A DNA stretch of 33,788 bases, from IMG/VR virus record IMGVR_UViG_3300013102_000051, positions 1 to 33,788 of that record, one strand, 5' to 3'. Within the stretch, counting starts at the first letter, position 1, and each line of letters starts with the position of its first letter. Shown here in pieces: positions 1-6,997 of the stretch. The notes under the pieces were generated by a model. That model was not told where the DNA came from. It ran no database searches and was given only the letters and a program-made list of their open reading frames with translations. Made by a program: the position numbers and the translations under genes. Source of the stretch: a virus.

Positions 1-59
1 ACCTGCGAGGTGTGGACCTGAGGGGGCACTCCCCCTGGTATCGAACACGCATTCGAATG
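1..59. other. left-edge non-coding stretch with a small hairpin
   Basis: No gene is seen before the stop codon of the first HNH gene. The stretch holds a perfect 6-bp inverted repeat, AGGGGG and CCCCCT around a 4-base loop, without a U-rich tail. In many actinophages an HNH gene lies close to the cos end and terminase genes, so this could be near a packaging end, but nothing here proves that. Confidence 0.3.
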
Positions 60-728
60 TCAGTCTCGATTGCCTCGAGCAATGTTGCAGCGTAGGTGAG
101 CGGCGCGCGCGTTCTGCATCGAGTGTTCTCCACCCTTGGAGATGGGGACGACATGATCGATGGATGCGCTTGCCATGTCTGGGTATTGCACGTCCGGGAT
201 CGGCGAGAGACAGATGCCGCATGCTCTGCCATCTCGCGCAATCAGATCATGCACGGTGAAGTTAGCCCCGACTCGTGACGCGCCTCGGAGCGCAGCCTTG
301 CGGGCCTTGTACTTGGCTAGGTTCTTGGGGGTGTTCCACGCGTCTGAAGGCGATGGCTTCCATGTGCCTTCAGCCCTCTGCTTTCGCTTGAGGTGCTTGA
401 CGCACAGCCCGTGCGCCTTGCGAGTGGTGGTGCAGGCGGGCTCGGAGCATTGGAGGGCGGCGACGGGGTTGCTTCGCCTGCGAGCCATGTACTCGGCCTG
501 ACGACGGGTCATGAAAGCCTTGCATTCGGGGCATCTGCATCCGCTGTCGTATCGACCTCGAGTGCCATGAGGTGAGCTTTGACATGCCTTGTGCGTGACT
601 GTTTGCTTGCCTCGGGTGAGCCATGCTGGTTCGCCGCAGACTGAGCATGGACGCTTCTTACTCGAGTGCTCCCGAGCGGCGGATGATCGGGGCGTAGTCT
701 CGTGCTCGCTTCTTTGAGTTGCAGGCAT
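60..728 (-). CDS. HNH endonuclease with N-terminal zinc-binding segments
   Basis: About 222 residues. The C-terminal third is an HNH nuclease: CGIC, then a SIDHVVPISKGG core and a closing LRCN, the usual zinc-bound beta-beta-alpha-metal fold that nicks or cuts DNA. Before it come three Cys-rich pieces: CSVC with a later HKAC, a GCRCPEC motif followed by an Arg-rich helix, and a C-x4-C...GLCxKH motif, all seen in actinophage HNH proteins. The start is uncertain. The ATG at 728 lies after a GAAGG and overlaps the preceding HNH gene by 71 bases, unusually long for this operon, but no later start keeps the first CxxC. It may be a homing enzyme, or a packaging-linked HNH if the terminase lies nearby. 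Confidence 0.85.
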   Translation of the reverse strand: MPATQRSEHETTPRSSAAREHSSKKRPCSVCGEPAWLTRGKQTVTHKACQSSPHGTRGRYDSGCRCPECKAFMTRRQAEYMARRRSNPVAALQCSEPACTTTRKAHGLCVKHLKRKQRAEGTWKPSPSDAWNTPKNLAKYKARKAALRGASRVGANFTVHDLIARDGRACGICLSPIPDVQYPDMASASIDHVVPISKGGEHSMQNARAAHLRCNIARGNRD

Positions 729-927
729 TGTGAGCGGCCTTCTTGTTCTCGATCGCATCTGACCCGCCTTTTGCTATCGGCACGAGGTGGTCAACAACGA
801 AGCATCCTGGGTCTGGGTAGGGCAGCGTGTAATCGATGGGCTTCCCGCAGATGTGGCATGAGGGTTTTGCTTTGGCGATGATGGCTCGGTGTTTCTTGCG
901 GAGCGCATCACTTCGTCCTTCACGCAT
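658..927 (-). CDS. small HNH endonuclease
   Basis: An 89-residue compact HNH nuclease. CHICGKPI supplies the first Cys pair, VVDHLVPIAKGG is the catalytic core and HNACN the closing Cys/Asn element; the ends are basic. The ATG at 927 was chosen because GAGG precedes it by five bases; the longer upstream reading is only antisense-like shadow of the next gene and crosses a strong hairpin. It overlaps the larger HNH gene downstream. Function could be homing or DNA packaging; the sequence does not decide. Confidence 0.85.
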   Translation of the reverse strand: MREGRSDALRKKHRAIIAKAKPSCHICGKPIDYTLPYPDPGCFVVDHLVPIAKGGSDAIENKKAAHNACNSKKRARDYAPIIRRSGALE

Positions 928-943
928 GTTCACCTCGTTAACG

Positions 944-977
944 ACAGATGCCCTCGCACGTTGGCGAGGGCATCTGT
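944..977 (-). terminator. 14-bp perfect hairpin between 999-1151 and the HNH gene
   Basis: Perfect inverted repeat, arms 944-957 and 964-977 with a 6-base loop, in the gap before the small HNH gene. On the minus strand it is not followed by a U-run, so it may attenuate or protect mRNA ends rather than terminate strongly. Similar GC-rich hairpins occur at 2658-2689 and 9224-9254. Confidence 0.6.
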
Positions 978-998
978 GTGGGGTGTGGAGTTCAGGGT

Positions 999-1151
999 CT
1001 AGTCGTAACCCAAGTCGTATCTGACCCTGCTTTTGGAGGGTGAGAGTGTGGCTGTTGTGTCGCCGCAGTCGCATCGTTCCATTGCTGATTCGCTTGTCCA
1101 GATGGTGCCGCAGTCGAGGCATGGGTGTTCGTCGTGGCGCAGTTCTGTCAC
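999..1151 (-). CDS. small zinc-ribbon-like protein (50 aa)
   Basis: Reads V-T-E-L-R-H from a GTG at 1151 whose GTGA overlaps the stop of the upstream gene by 4 bases, implying translational coupling. It has two Cys pairs, CLDC and CDC, about 13 residues apart, which could hold one zinc ion. No family is recognised. It is the last gene of a chain of overlapping small genes running from 2437, and a strong hairpin follows it. Confidence 0.65.
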   Translation of the reverse strand: MTELRHDEHPCLDCGTIWTSESAMERCDCGDTTATLSPSKSRVRYDLGYD

Positions 1152-1300
1152 GATGACGCCTTTGTGTTTGGGTGGTGTCGTACGCCGCAGACACATTTGC
1201 TGATACCGGCTAGTGGGATGATGATGGTGCGGTTGCATCCGGCGCATTGGTATGTGGGTCTGGGGTGGAACGTGGCGGCGAGTTTGTCATTCGCTCCCAT
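1148..1300 (-). CDS. small zinc-ribbon-like protein (50 aa)
   Basis: Starts at ATG 1300 behind an AAAGGGG ribosome-binding site. CAGC in the middle and CVC near the end form a likely zinc knuckle around an IIIPLAGI strand. It overlaps both neighbours (14 and 4 bases). Role unknown; nucleic-acid or protein binding is a guess from the zinc motif. Confidence 0.7.
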   Translation of the reverse strand: MGANDKLAATFHPRPTYQCAGCNRTIIIPLAGISKCVCGVRHHPNTKASS

Positions 1301-1463
1301 GTTGTTCAACCCCTTTGATCCATGTGCGCATTTTGGGTTGCCAGCCTGCCGCGGTGGGTACTTCTTCGTTGTGGTGGAAGACGTATGCGAGCGCTGGTTG
1401 GCGTAGCGCGTAAACCAGGATGGCGAGTGTGATGCCTGTTGCTGTCCACTTGAGTACACGCAT
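1287..1463 (-). CDS. small membrane or exported protein (58 aa)
   Basis: Short basic start (MRVLKW) followed by one hydrophobic stretch of about 16 residues and a PALAYV segment that could be a signal peptidase site; the rest is polar. It is either a single-pass membrane protein or a secreted peptide. ATG 1463 shares one base with the stop of the upstream gene (TGATG). No family recognised. Confidence 0.65.
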   Translation of the reverse strand: MRVLKWTATGITLAILVYALRQPALAYVFHHNEEVPTAAGWQPKMRTWIKGVEQHGSE

Positions 1464-1612
1464 CAGAGTGCATCCAGAATGCGGCGAATGATACGCGGGA
1501 AACCTGTTGCTTCGATGAGTTCGCGCATCGCATCGTCAATGCTTTCACCGATCCCGTAGAGCGTTCCGGCATGCCATTCGTGGTATTCGCTCACTTCGCG
1601 CACGTCACTCAT
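1463..1612 (-). CDS. small hypothetical protein (49 aa)
   Basis: Begins MSDVREVSEY and ends in a likely helix rich in Ile/Arg (PRIIRRILDAL). ATG 1612 overlaps the upstream stop by eight bases (ATGAGTGA). The acidic middle (GESIDDAMREL) suggests an amphipathic helix. Not recognised. Confidence 0.6.
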   Translation of the reverse strand: MSDVREVSEYHEWHAGTLYGIGESIDDAMRELIEATGFPRIIRRILDAL

Positions 1613-1739
1613 TCTCGTCTTCCGCTTCGTTGCGTTCGAGAGATTTGAGCCAGGTGTGTAGCCAGAGGATCGCGGCCCCGTAGATTGCGAGTCCGACCGT
1701 GAATCCCCAGCCAGCAATGTTGAACGCGAGCTCAGTCAT
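1605..1739 (-). CDS. small single-pass membrane protein (44 aa)
   Basis: Reads MTELAFNIAGWGF, then a hydrophobic span to about residue 29, then a charged tail ending in Glu/Asp/Asn. This is the profile of a small inner-membrane phage protein with the tail in the cytoplasm. Overlaps both neighbours by eight bases through ATGACTGA and ATGAGTGA. Function unknown. Confidence 0.65.
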   Translation of the reverse strand: MTELAFNIAGWGFTVGLAIYGAAILWLHTWLKSLERNEAEDENE

Positions 1740-1962
1740 CACTCTCAACCTCAGCAGCGAGCACATCGACACCATTTTCGTCAAGCGGCGAAAATGGTTC
1801 TTTCGCCCACTTGGGTCGCCCTATCCAAGAAGGCCGACCATCCGAGCGCCCGGTGAGGGCGTGTGTCATGATCGGGCTACCCATCGCGCCGAGGCTCGAC
1901 AATCTGCCGCCATAGATGGCGTTACCTCGGGCGCGCGCCAGCCTGTCCGCCGTTTCAGTCAT
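1732..1962 (-). CDS. hypothetical protein (76 aa)
   Basis: Begins MTETADRLARAR and ends with an acidic tail (EVESDD). A Gly/Arg-rich middle followed by WIGRPKWAKE suggests a small basic folded protein. Start chosen from the eight-base ATGACTGA overlap with the upstream gene. No family recognised. Confidence 0.65.
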   Translation of the reverse strand: MTETADRLARARGNAIYGGRLSSLGAMGSPIMTHALTGRSDGRPSWIGRPKWAKEPFSPLDENGVDVLAAEVESDD

Positions 1963-2203
1963 CGTCGTCGCCGTCTTCGTCCCACGCGTCACTGATGATC
2001 TTCCGGCCAACGTTGATCAACCCATCATCGACATGGAATGGTTGACCATCTGGTGAGACGAGCCGGTAGTTGGTGGCGTCGGGTCTTTCAAGTGATGAGG
2101 ATGCGACGACTACGACCCAACCGGATGTGTAGTCGCCGGGGAATGCGTCTGCGATGTGTGCGCTGATTGAGTCTTCGAGGTTCGCGCGCGTGTCGTCACT
2201 CAT
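1955..2203 (-). CDS. hypothetical protein (82 aa)
   Basis: Begins MSDDTRANLED; a predicted helix at residues 5-20, then two beta stretches (SGWVVVVASS and NYRLVSPDGQ), a helix, and a strongly acidic end. A similar layout recurs in small actinophage proteins of unknown function. ATG 2203 overlaps the upstream stop by four bases (ATGA). Confidence 0.7.
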   Translation of the reverse strand: MSDDTRANLEDSISAHIADAFPGDYTSGWVVVVASSSLERPDATNYRLVSPDGQPFHVDDGLINVGRKIISDAWDEDGDDDD

Positions 2204-2337
2204 CGGGTGATCCGTTCTTTCTGCCACCACACGTCGCCGGCTTCAGCGCGGCATTTGTGTGGGCCTGCGTGTCCTGCGGGGAGGTGACAGTCAAGGCTGT
2301 CGTAGTCGATGGTGTGCGTGACCGGGCAATCAGTCAT
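2200..2337 (-). CDS. small Cys/His protein (45 aa)
   Basis: Contains C-P-V-T-H, then DCHLPAGHAGPHKC, a Cys/His spacing seen in many small actinophage proteins and consistent with one zinc site. Overlaps both neighbours (8 and 4 bases). Role unknown. Confidence 0.7.
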   Translation of the reverse strand: MTDCPVTHTIDYDSLDCHLPAGHAGPHKCRAEAGDVWWQKERITR

Positions 2338-2437
2338 CGTCTTCACCTACGTGGCATTCGGTGGGCAGGCACCATTCGCCTTCACCGTCGAAGTGGATCA
2401 CTGCGACGTCGTGCATGAGTTGTCGATCGCTCTCCAT
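2330..2437 (-). CDS. very small acidic protein (35 aa)
   Basis: Begins MESDRQLMHDVAV and ends HVGEDDD, with two Cys six residues apart. ATG 2437 has a GAAAGG about ten bases upstream. It ends in an eight-base overlap with the next gene, which supports translation despite its size. Confidence 0.55.
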   Translation of the reverse strand: MESDRQLMHDVAVIHFDGEGEWCLPTECHVGEDDD

Positions 2438-2451
2438 GAGCTTTCTGCCTT

Positions 2452-2634
2452 TCAGACAGTGACGAGTTCGACGACGAGTGCACCCATTGCTTCCGCGGCT
2501 GACCTATGACGGTTCAGATGATGAAAGCAGTAGGCGAGCACACGTCCGCTGGGTAGTGAGATGACACCGCGGGCACGAACGTTTGTGCCGCATGCGTCGC
2601 AGGTTGCGGTAGTGAAGTCTTCGTTTTCATCCAC
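2452..2634 (-). CDS. zinc-ribbon protein resembling DUF7455 (60 aa)
   Basis: Motif CDACG, then ISLPSGRVLAYCFHH followed by a basic helix. This CxxCG...LPSG...CxHH pattern matches a small actinobacterial and actinophage family (DUF7455 from memory) of unknown function. Start is GTG 2634 behind AGGGAG with six-base spacing; the longer reading crosses the hairpin at 2658-2689. First gene of the 999-2634 chain. Confidence 0.75.
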   Translation of the reverse strand: MDENEDFTTATCDACGTNVRARGVISLPSGRVLAYCFHHLNRHRSAAEAMGALVVELVTV

Positions 2635-2657
2635 GATCAGCTCCCTGCACGAAAGGG

Positions 2658-2689
2658 TGAGGGCCGGAACGTGTGTGTTCCGGCCCTCA
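2658..2689 (-). terminator. 13-bp GC-rich hairpin downstream of the phosphoesterase gene
   Basis: Perfect inverted repeat with arms 2658-2670 and 2677-2689 and a 6-base loop. On the minus strand it is followed by ACCCTTTC, a weak U tract. Placed between the stop of the metallophosphoesterase gene (2779) and the GTG at 2634, so it likely separates or tunes two parts of the early operon. Confidence 0.65.
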
Positions 2690-2778
2690 GGGTTCAAGTC
2701 CACACAACCTCAGCGCCAGGTGCCTACTGATACGGCTTCTGCCTATGGGCGGTTTGCGCGGGGGTGGACAAGTATTGG

Positions 2779-3933
2779 TTACAGCACCGTGAGGGACTGC
2801 AAATCGAATCCGTCTTCTGTGATGTCGAAGACGAGTAGGCCCGCGTCGGAGTCACCGGGGCCGATGTTGCGGAACCAGGACGAACCGTTGTCGGTCGTAC
2901 AGGCTTGCAACCACCACTTCTGTCGTCCCGTGTTTGGGTTGCGACCTGAGGGGATGACGGTCAGGTGGTGGTAGTGTCCGCTGAGCATGATGTCGGCGCG
3001 GGCCATGGGCATTCCGCCGTGCTGCTGCTTCTGCCACCATGTGACAGCTTGGCCGGGTGAGAACTGGTTACCGTGCACCATGCCCAAGACGGTTCCGAGG
3101 ATGTCGAGGGTGACGGATTCGTCGTACATGTCACTGAACGTCCACGTGGCGTCGATACCGGCCACATCAGTGACCTTGCGTACTTGGCGGTGGACGAACA
3201 TGCCGAGGTCGTCACCGGGACGCCCGAGGTTCTGTTTGCCGTTGCGCCAGGCAGTGTGATTGCTGGGCGCCGACATGACGTCTACATGTCCGTGACGGTG
3301 CATGACCTCAATGAACTTGTACAGCTCGGTCCCAGCTAGATCCATCTGCTGGGAGAGTGACAGGTCGTTGGTGAACATGGGGTTGCCGCCGGATTCGAAA
3401 CCTTCGAACAGGTCACCAACCTCAGCGAGCACTGTCGACTGTGGTTTCCGCTGCTTGAGGTGTGTGGCGAGTCGTTCACGCATACCCGCAAGCCGGTCGA
3501 TGAGTTCGGGTGTGCCGCCACGGTGATCAACCTTGCCCGCCTGAACATCAGACAGGGCAACAACGGTCACTCGTTTAGCCGGCGTCGTCTTGACCTGTGC
3601 ACGTGGCTTACGACGACCCTCCGCGTACAGTGCAGGAAGCTCGATCTCAGCGCCGGTAAGGCGTCTGAACTGTGCCCGATACGAGTACAGGTTGATGACG
3701 TCGCGGTCACCCGACTCGGTGCGCTTAGACGACTGCCATGTGGACATGCGCACGGTGTCATCGACGATGGAGAAGGATTTCGGGTCTAGGCCGAACTGGG
3801 CGAACACGTCAGACCAGTCAGTGATCGGGGTCTCAGACTTGATGTCCTTGAACTCTCCACCGTCAGGGCCAACATCCACAGTTCCCATCGGGATGTTGGG
3901 CTCGGTTGCGTCTGACCGGCTAGCGAGCGACAT
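2779..3933 (-). CDS. phage metallophosphoesterase-like protein
   Basis: 384 residues. The calcineurin-like phosphoesterase motif order is visible: SDVQ (128-131, in place of the usual D-x-H), GDLFEG (173-178), SNH (224-226, in place of GNH), VHGN (286-289) and SGHYHH (318-323). This is the SbcD/Mre11-like fold that binds two metals; in phages it is presumed to be a DNA nuclease or phosphatase. The first metal-ligand His is Gln here. The N-terminal 115 residues are extra and carry no recognised domain. ATG 3933 overlaps the upstream HTH-like gene by 14 bases, so the two are probably made together. Confidence 0.85.
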   Translation of the reverse strand: MSLASRSDATEPNIPMGTVDVGPDGGEFKDIKSETPITDWSDVFAQFGLDPKSFSIVDDTVRMSTWQSSKRTESGDRDVINLYSYRAQFRRLTGAEIELPALYAEGRRKPRAQVKTTPAKRVTVVALSDVQAGKVDHRGGTPELIDRLAGMRERLATHLKQRKPQSTVLAEVGDLFEGFESGGNPMFTNDLSLSQQMDLAGTELYKFIEVMHRHGHVDVMSAPSNHTAWRNGKQNLGRPGDDLGMFVHRQVRKVTDVAGIDATWTFSDMYDESVTLDILGTVLGMVHGNQFSPGQAVTWWQKQQHGGMPMARADIMLSGHYHHLTVIPSGRNPNTGRQKWWLQACTTDNGSSWFRNIGPGDSDAGLLVFDITEDGFDLQSLTVL

Positions 3934-4159
3934 GGTTGGCCTTCCGCCAGACTGCGATCGTGTCCTTGTTCGCCCGGTAACCAAAGAACCCGTCTTCAGG
4001 GTCGTCGTCGGTGATCATGGTGACGATGCGTGAGTTGGAGTACCAGGGATCGTTGAGCCATCCGAGGACGATCGACTTGTGCTCTTCGTTGAGTGAGTCG
4101 ATCCATTGTTCGAACTTGGTTCTGGGCGCTACCTTCGCGCCACGGGTTGCGAGAGGCAT
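3920..4159 (-). CDS. small helix-turn-helix-like protein (79 aa)
   Basis: Mostly helical: WIDSLNEEHKSIVLGWLND, then YSNSRIVTMI and YRANKDTIAVWRKAN, which reads as an HTH recognition segment ending in a basic helix. Such a protein commonly precedes a metallophosphoesterase in actinophages; a DNA-binding partner role is inference. Its ATG shares a base with the HNH stop (TAATG) and it overlaps the phosphoesterase gene. Confidence 0.7.
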   Translation of the reverse strand: MPLATRGAKVAPRTKFEQWIDSLNEEHKSIVLGWLNDPWYSNSRIVTMITDDDPEDGFFGYRANKDTIAVWRKANHVAR

Positions 4160-4659
4160 TACGCCGCACCCTTCCGATCGATGAGGTTGTGAGTGAACAG
4201 CTGGTTGCGACCTTCGCGGGCGGCGAGTCCCGCAAGTTCGGCAGTCTCGTGAAAACCAAAGTGATGCATGCGCCCGTCGTGAAGCGCAGTGGCCTGCCAC
4301 TTCCCCGACTTCTTGTGAAAGTAGGCTCCTTGAAACCCGGAGGTGTTCGTAGACCTGAGTCCAGAAACGTTCTCCGTGTTCTGCTTCGGAGTCGCAAGTC
4401 TCAGATGTCCGGGGTTGACGCATGACCGCTCATGGCAGGTGTGGTCGACCAACATCCCATCCGGGATAGCCCCCACATAGAGCAGGTAGGAAACGCGATG
4501 CGCATAGAGTCCATGCAGTTCGTGATGCGTCATATATCCGTACCGTCGCACCTTCGCTCCCAGCCAAAGCCAGCAACCTTCGGTGCGGTGGAACTTCGAT
4601 TCGAATCTGTCTCTCGCGGATTCAACCTGCGATGGGAGGATGTGCCGAGCTCGTGACAC
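4159..4659 (-). CDS. HNH homing endonuclease with AP2 domain
   Basis: 166 residues. Residues 28-95 form an HNH domain of the zinc-binding type: CWLWLGA, AHRVSYLLYVG, DHTCHERSCVNPGHL. Residues 105-155 form an AP2/ERF-type DNA-binding domain (SGFQGAYFHKKSGKWQA, then HFGFHETAELAG). This HNH plus AP2 arrangement is typical of phage homing endonucleases. Start is GTG 4659 behind AAAGGTGA. It sits between the HTH gene and a 410-base non-coding gap, as expected for a mobile insertion. Confidence 0.92.
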   Translation of the reverse strand: MSRARHILPSQVESARDRFESKFHRTEGCWLWLGAKVRRYGYMTHHELHGLYAHRVSYLLYVGAIPDGMLVDHTCHERSCVNPGHLRLATPKQNTENVSGLRSTNTSGFQGAYFHKKSGKWQATALHDGRMHHFGFHETAELAGLAAREGRNQLFTHNLIDRKGAA

Positions 4660-5068
4660 GGACGGTCACCTTTCAGATAGCCAGGGTGGGCATATGCCCC
4701 GAACATGCACTGTCGAGTTATAGGGTGCTCGCCTCACCGTTACGTGGCTCGAGCGTGTTGGAACGACGGGGTGCGCGCTTTGGTCGGATCACACCAGAGG
4801 GCAGGATGTACGTGTTGCCCGTGCCGTAGTGCGTGCCCGACCGGTGGGGGCTGTCGTTCGTTTGTTAGCAGCACGTTTTATGGGGCCTCGTCCTAGAGGT
4901 CACGTGCGCATTGTTGCCACCTCGTCACGGTGGCTCTCAACCCGCCTCGCCACGTGTAAACATGAGCTGTCGGGGAGTATGAAAAACCCCACCAGGCCCG
5001 GAGGACGGTGGGGAGCAAATGCCTTGGAGTTTAGACACTCCTTCTAGGCGCTATCAGGATAGCAGACT
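4660..5068. other. 410-base intergenic region without a supported gene
   Basis: No convincing coding sequence on either strand. It contains the terminator at 4982-5013, a 6-bp hairpin (GCCACC/GGTGGC, 4917-4935) and, on the minus strand about 50-60 bases before the HNH start, a TATAAC-like box without a good -35. AGCAAATGC at 5014-5022 matches part of the operator described near cro but is too short to call. The gap may be flank brought in with the HNH gene. Confidence 0.5.
4982..5013 (-). terminator. rho-independent terminator
   Basis: Stem CCCCACC (4987-4993) and GGTGGGG (5007-5013) with a 13-base loop, followed on the minus strand by five Ts (4982-4986). It lies 55 bases after the stop of the 5069-5719 gene and probably ends the replication/recombination part of the early transcript. 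Confidence 0.75.
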
Positions 5069-5719
5069 TTAACCTATTTCCGCTACTACTTCCATGAGCG
5101 TGTCGAAATCAATCTCAACCCCGATAGCTCGCCCGAGTTCGACGAGTCCTTCACGGCCAATCCAGACGGCTGCACATTCACGGTTGCGGCATTCGGCAGT
5201 GATCTGGTGTCCTACTCGTACGGTGATGAGTAGGTTGTCTGACTTTTCGCCTTCCTGGTTTGCGATCTTGGATTCACCGCACTTGGGGCATTCGGATGAT
5301 CTGAGCGGAACCTGTTTGGGTGGTTCGATGAGATCCCAGATTTTCGCTGCCCATGTGTCGGGGTATGAGGCGAGGTGTTCGTACGTGTCGTCGTCCATTG
5401 CGCCGGAGTCGTGGAGGCTGGTGAGTTTGTCCCAGTAACCGCGCAAGTCCAGTTTGAGTTCGCCGACTACTTTGACACCCCATTCCTGCAACCATGCACG
5501 GGTCACGTCCTGAATGTGAATCATCAGGTCGAGTGCGATTGCGTCGACAAGGTTTCGGGTGGCTGGTGATCCTCCTCCCCCGTGCGAGTTGTTCGACGGG
5601 GTGACCAGTGCGGCCAACCAATCGACGAGTGGTGGGAAGTGTTGGTTACGTTCACCGTCACCAACACTTACCGTCATCACCCACGGGTCAATGAGTTTCG
5701 CGAGACCATCAGACATCAT
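5069..5719 (-). CDS. hypothetical protein with C-terminal zinc ribbon (216 aa)
   Basis: The N-terminal two thirds are helical with a Gly-rich loop (SHGGGGSP). The C-terminal part has CPKCGES, then CRNRECAAVW, a four-Cys zinc ribbon. Similar proteins with LVDWLAALVTPSN and W-rich helices are common in actinophage early regions and remain unnamed. Start ATG 5719 follows AGGAAAG and overlaps the upstream stop by four bases; ATG 5716 is the alternative. A terminator follows. Confidence 0.75.
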   Translation of the reverse strand: MMSDGLAKLIDPWVMTVSVGDGERNQHFPPLVDWLAALVTPSNNSHGGGGSPATRNLVDAIALDLMIHIQDVTRAWLQEWGVKVVGELKLDLRGYWDKLTSLHDSGAMDDDTYEHLASYPDTWAAKIWDLIEPPKQVPLRSSECPKCGESKIANQEGEKSDNLLITVRVGHQITAECRNRECAAVWIGREGLVELGRAIGVEIDFDTLMEVVAEIG

Positions 5720-5925
5720 CGCCGCTTCTTTCCTGCGTAGTACGCACCCACAACGGATGCGATAAAGACCGTGAGGACAAACATCGCCAGGGCAACCCAC
5801 CATAGGGCCGGGTTTGGGTATGATCCGGAAGCGCCAACGCCACCCCCCGAGATGAAAACAGTGACGGCAATCAGCCCCCAGCCCCAGACGGCCCGACCTG
5901 GATTATCTTCTTCCGTGCTATTCAT
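5716..5925 (-). CDS. two-span membrane protein (69 aa)
   Basis: Acidic start, a hydrophobic stretch at about 17-32, a SYPNPA turn, a second hydrophobic stretch at about 41-62 and a basic end (KKRR), so both ends are likely cytoplasmic. Function unknown; position among early genes argues against a holin. Starts with a one-base TGATG overlap. Confidence 0.7.
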   Translation of the reverse strand: MNSTEEDNPGRAVWGWGLIAVTVFISGGGVGASGSYPNPALWWVALAMFVLTVFIASVVGAYYAGKKRR

Positions 5926-6029
5926 CACGTGGCCTTCCTGTGTGTTGCGTAGTGTTCGTCGGCGCCTGCGATTTGAGGCCCGACGAGGATGAGTGGGCAT
6001 GACGGACAACGCCACAACGTCACACTCAT
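5925..6029 (-). CDS. C2H2-like zinc microprotein (34 aa)
   Basis: WRCPSCPLI followed by DEHYATH: a C-x2-C...H-x3-H pattern, one classical zinc finger. Start and stop both overlap neighbours by one base. Could bind nucleic acid or a host protein; not testable from sequence. Confidence 0.65.
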   Translation of the reverse strand: MSVTLWRCPSCPLILVGPQIAGADEHYATHRKAT

Positions 6030-6127
6030 CACGTGTCCTTCCCGTGGCAGTTGCACGAACATGTTCGGTTCGGGCATCCGGTGTGTTCGGTGGTTGACGG
6101 AAACGCACAAAAACCCGAACGCGACAT
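6029..6127 (-). CDS. Cys-rich microprotein (32 aa)
   Basis: Contains five Cys in a short stretch (FCAF, TGCPN, TCSCNCHG). ATG 6127; the stop shares a base with the next ATG. No strong ribosome-binding site is seen. Probable metal-binding knuckle, role unknown. Confidence 0.55.
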   Translation of the reverse strand: MSRSGFCAFPSTTEHTGCPNRTCSCNCHGKDT

Positions 6128-6146
6128 GAGGGTGCGCGGCTTCGAA

Positions 6147-6395
6147 TCAGTCATCGCGCGCCCGGCTCTTGCGTGTCTCTAGGTTTTCGACCCGGCCAGC
6201 TACAACCAGAGTCAAGGTGAGTCCGAGGCTTGCGAAACCCATGAGAAGCAGGGTCGATACTGCAAGCCCTCCGTTAGCAACCGTCACGCCAGCCCAGAAC
6301 GCTTGAGCCATGAGGAATAGGGCAAGGAAACCCCACATGATCCGGTAGACGAGCGAGAAGCCGATCTGGCGGCGCGGTTCAGAATGGTGTGTCAT
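6147..6395 (-). CDS. two-span membrane protein (82 aa)
   Basis: Hydrophobic stretches at about 18-40 and 45-66, with charged ends (HHSEPRRQ and ETRKSRARDD). Start ATG 6395 has GGGAG upstream and overlaps the SSB gene by 17 bases. Unnamed small early membrane protein. Confidence 0.7.
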   Translation of the reverse strand: MTHHSEPRRQIGFSLVYRIMWGFLALFLMAQAFWAGVTVANGGLAVSTLLLMGFASLGLTLTLVVAGRVENLETRKSRARDD

Positions 6396-6765
6396 CGCCG
6401 AAGCTCCCTGGTGTCGTCCACGTGTCGGTGCTGGTGGGTGTCTGTGCGGGTGCGGACTGTGCAGGCGGCTGTGACCGGATCGCTGTCACACCGTCAACCC
6501 ACACGAGGATGTCGTAGTACTTCTTGCCCTCATGTTCGCGTTCGACGGTTTCTTCACGTCCGAAGAAGGCGATGCGGTCGCGTTCCTGGAACTGTGACCA
6601 GTCGATGTTCTTGCCGCGGAGCGTGCGGAACGTGCGACCGGTCGTGTCGAAGCCGCCGTTGTCGTTCTTGCGCGAGTGGGGTTCGGAGGTTTTGACTCCC
6701 CATGCGCCGTCGTTGCCCGTGAGCACCTTGTCGACGAACGCGGACTTAACCTGTACATCAGCCAT
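6379..6765 (-). CDS. ssb: single-stranded DNA-binding protein
   Basis: 128 residues with an SSB-type OB-fold pattern: VKSAFVDKVL, GRTFRTLRGKNI, DRIAFFGREE and YYDILVWVDGV strands. A Pro/Gln/Thr-rich linker leads to an acidic tip ending DDTPF, the type of C-terminal tail by which SSBs recruit replication and repair partners. It would coat single strands during phage replication and recombination. Start ATG 6765 follows AAGGAG and overlaps the redoxin gene by eight bases. Confidence 0.85.
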   Translation of the reverse strand: MADVQVKSAFVDKVLTGNDGAWGVKTSEPHSRKNDNGGFDTTGRTFRTLRGKNIDWSQFQERDRIAFFGREETVEREHEGKKYYDILVWVDGVTAIRSQPPAQSAPAQTPTSTDTWTTPGSFGDDTPF

Positions 6766-6997
6766 TGCTATTTCTCCTTGCTTCGATTGCTTCGTCAATA
6801 AGGTCAGGTCTGTAGCCATGCCAGTGGTTCACGCCCGTCATCACGACTGGCGCACTCGAATGCCCCATGGCTTTGAGTAGGTCAACGTAGTCGGCTGCAC
6901 TTTTCTCGATTACGACCACGCCTGCTTCCCGGAACCTGCGTAACGTGGCTTTGCAGGGTTGGCAGTTGGGTTGCGTGTACACCACCACCTCAGTCAT
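6758..6997 (-). CDS. glutaredoxin/NrdH-like redoxin
   Basis: 79 residues of thioredoxin fold: VVVYTQPNCQPCKATLRRF holds the CxxC redox site (C-Q-P-C), followed by a cis-Pro region (SSAPVVM) and a GYRPDLIDEA helix. NrdH-like redoxins reduce ribonucleotide reductase, so this would support dNTP supply during replication; no reductase gene is in the window, so the host enzyme is the presumed partner. Confidence 0.85.
   Translation of the reverse strand: MTEVVVYTQPNCQPCKATLRRFREAGVVVIEKSAADYVDLLKAMGHSSAPVVMTGVNHWHGYRPDLIDEAIEARRNSNG

Noticed and set aside
928-1194. N-terminal extension of the small HNH gene to 178 residues
   Set aside because: Crosses a strong hairpin and is a frame shadow of the 999-1151 gene; the ATG at 927 has a proper ribosome-binding site.
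4705-5047. Small plus-strand ORFs in the 4660-5068 gap
   Set aside because: Cys/Arg-rich random-looking products without ribosome-binding sites, and on the strand opposite all neighbours.
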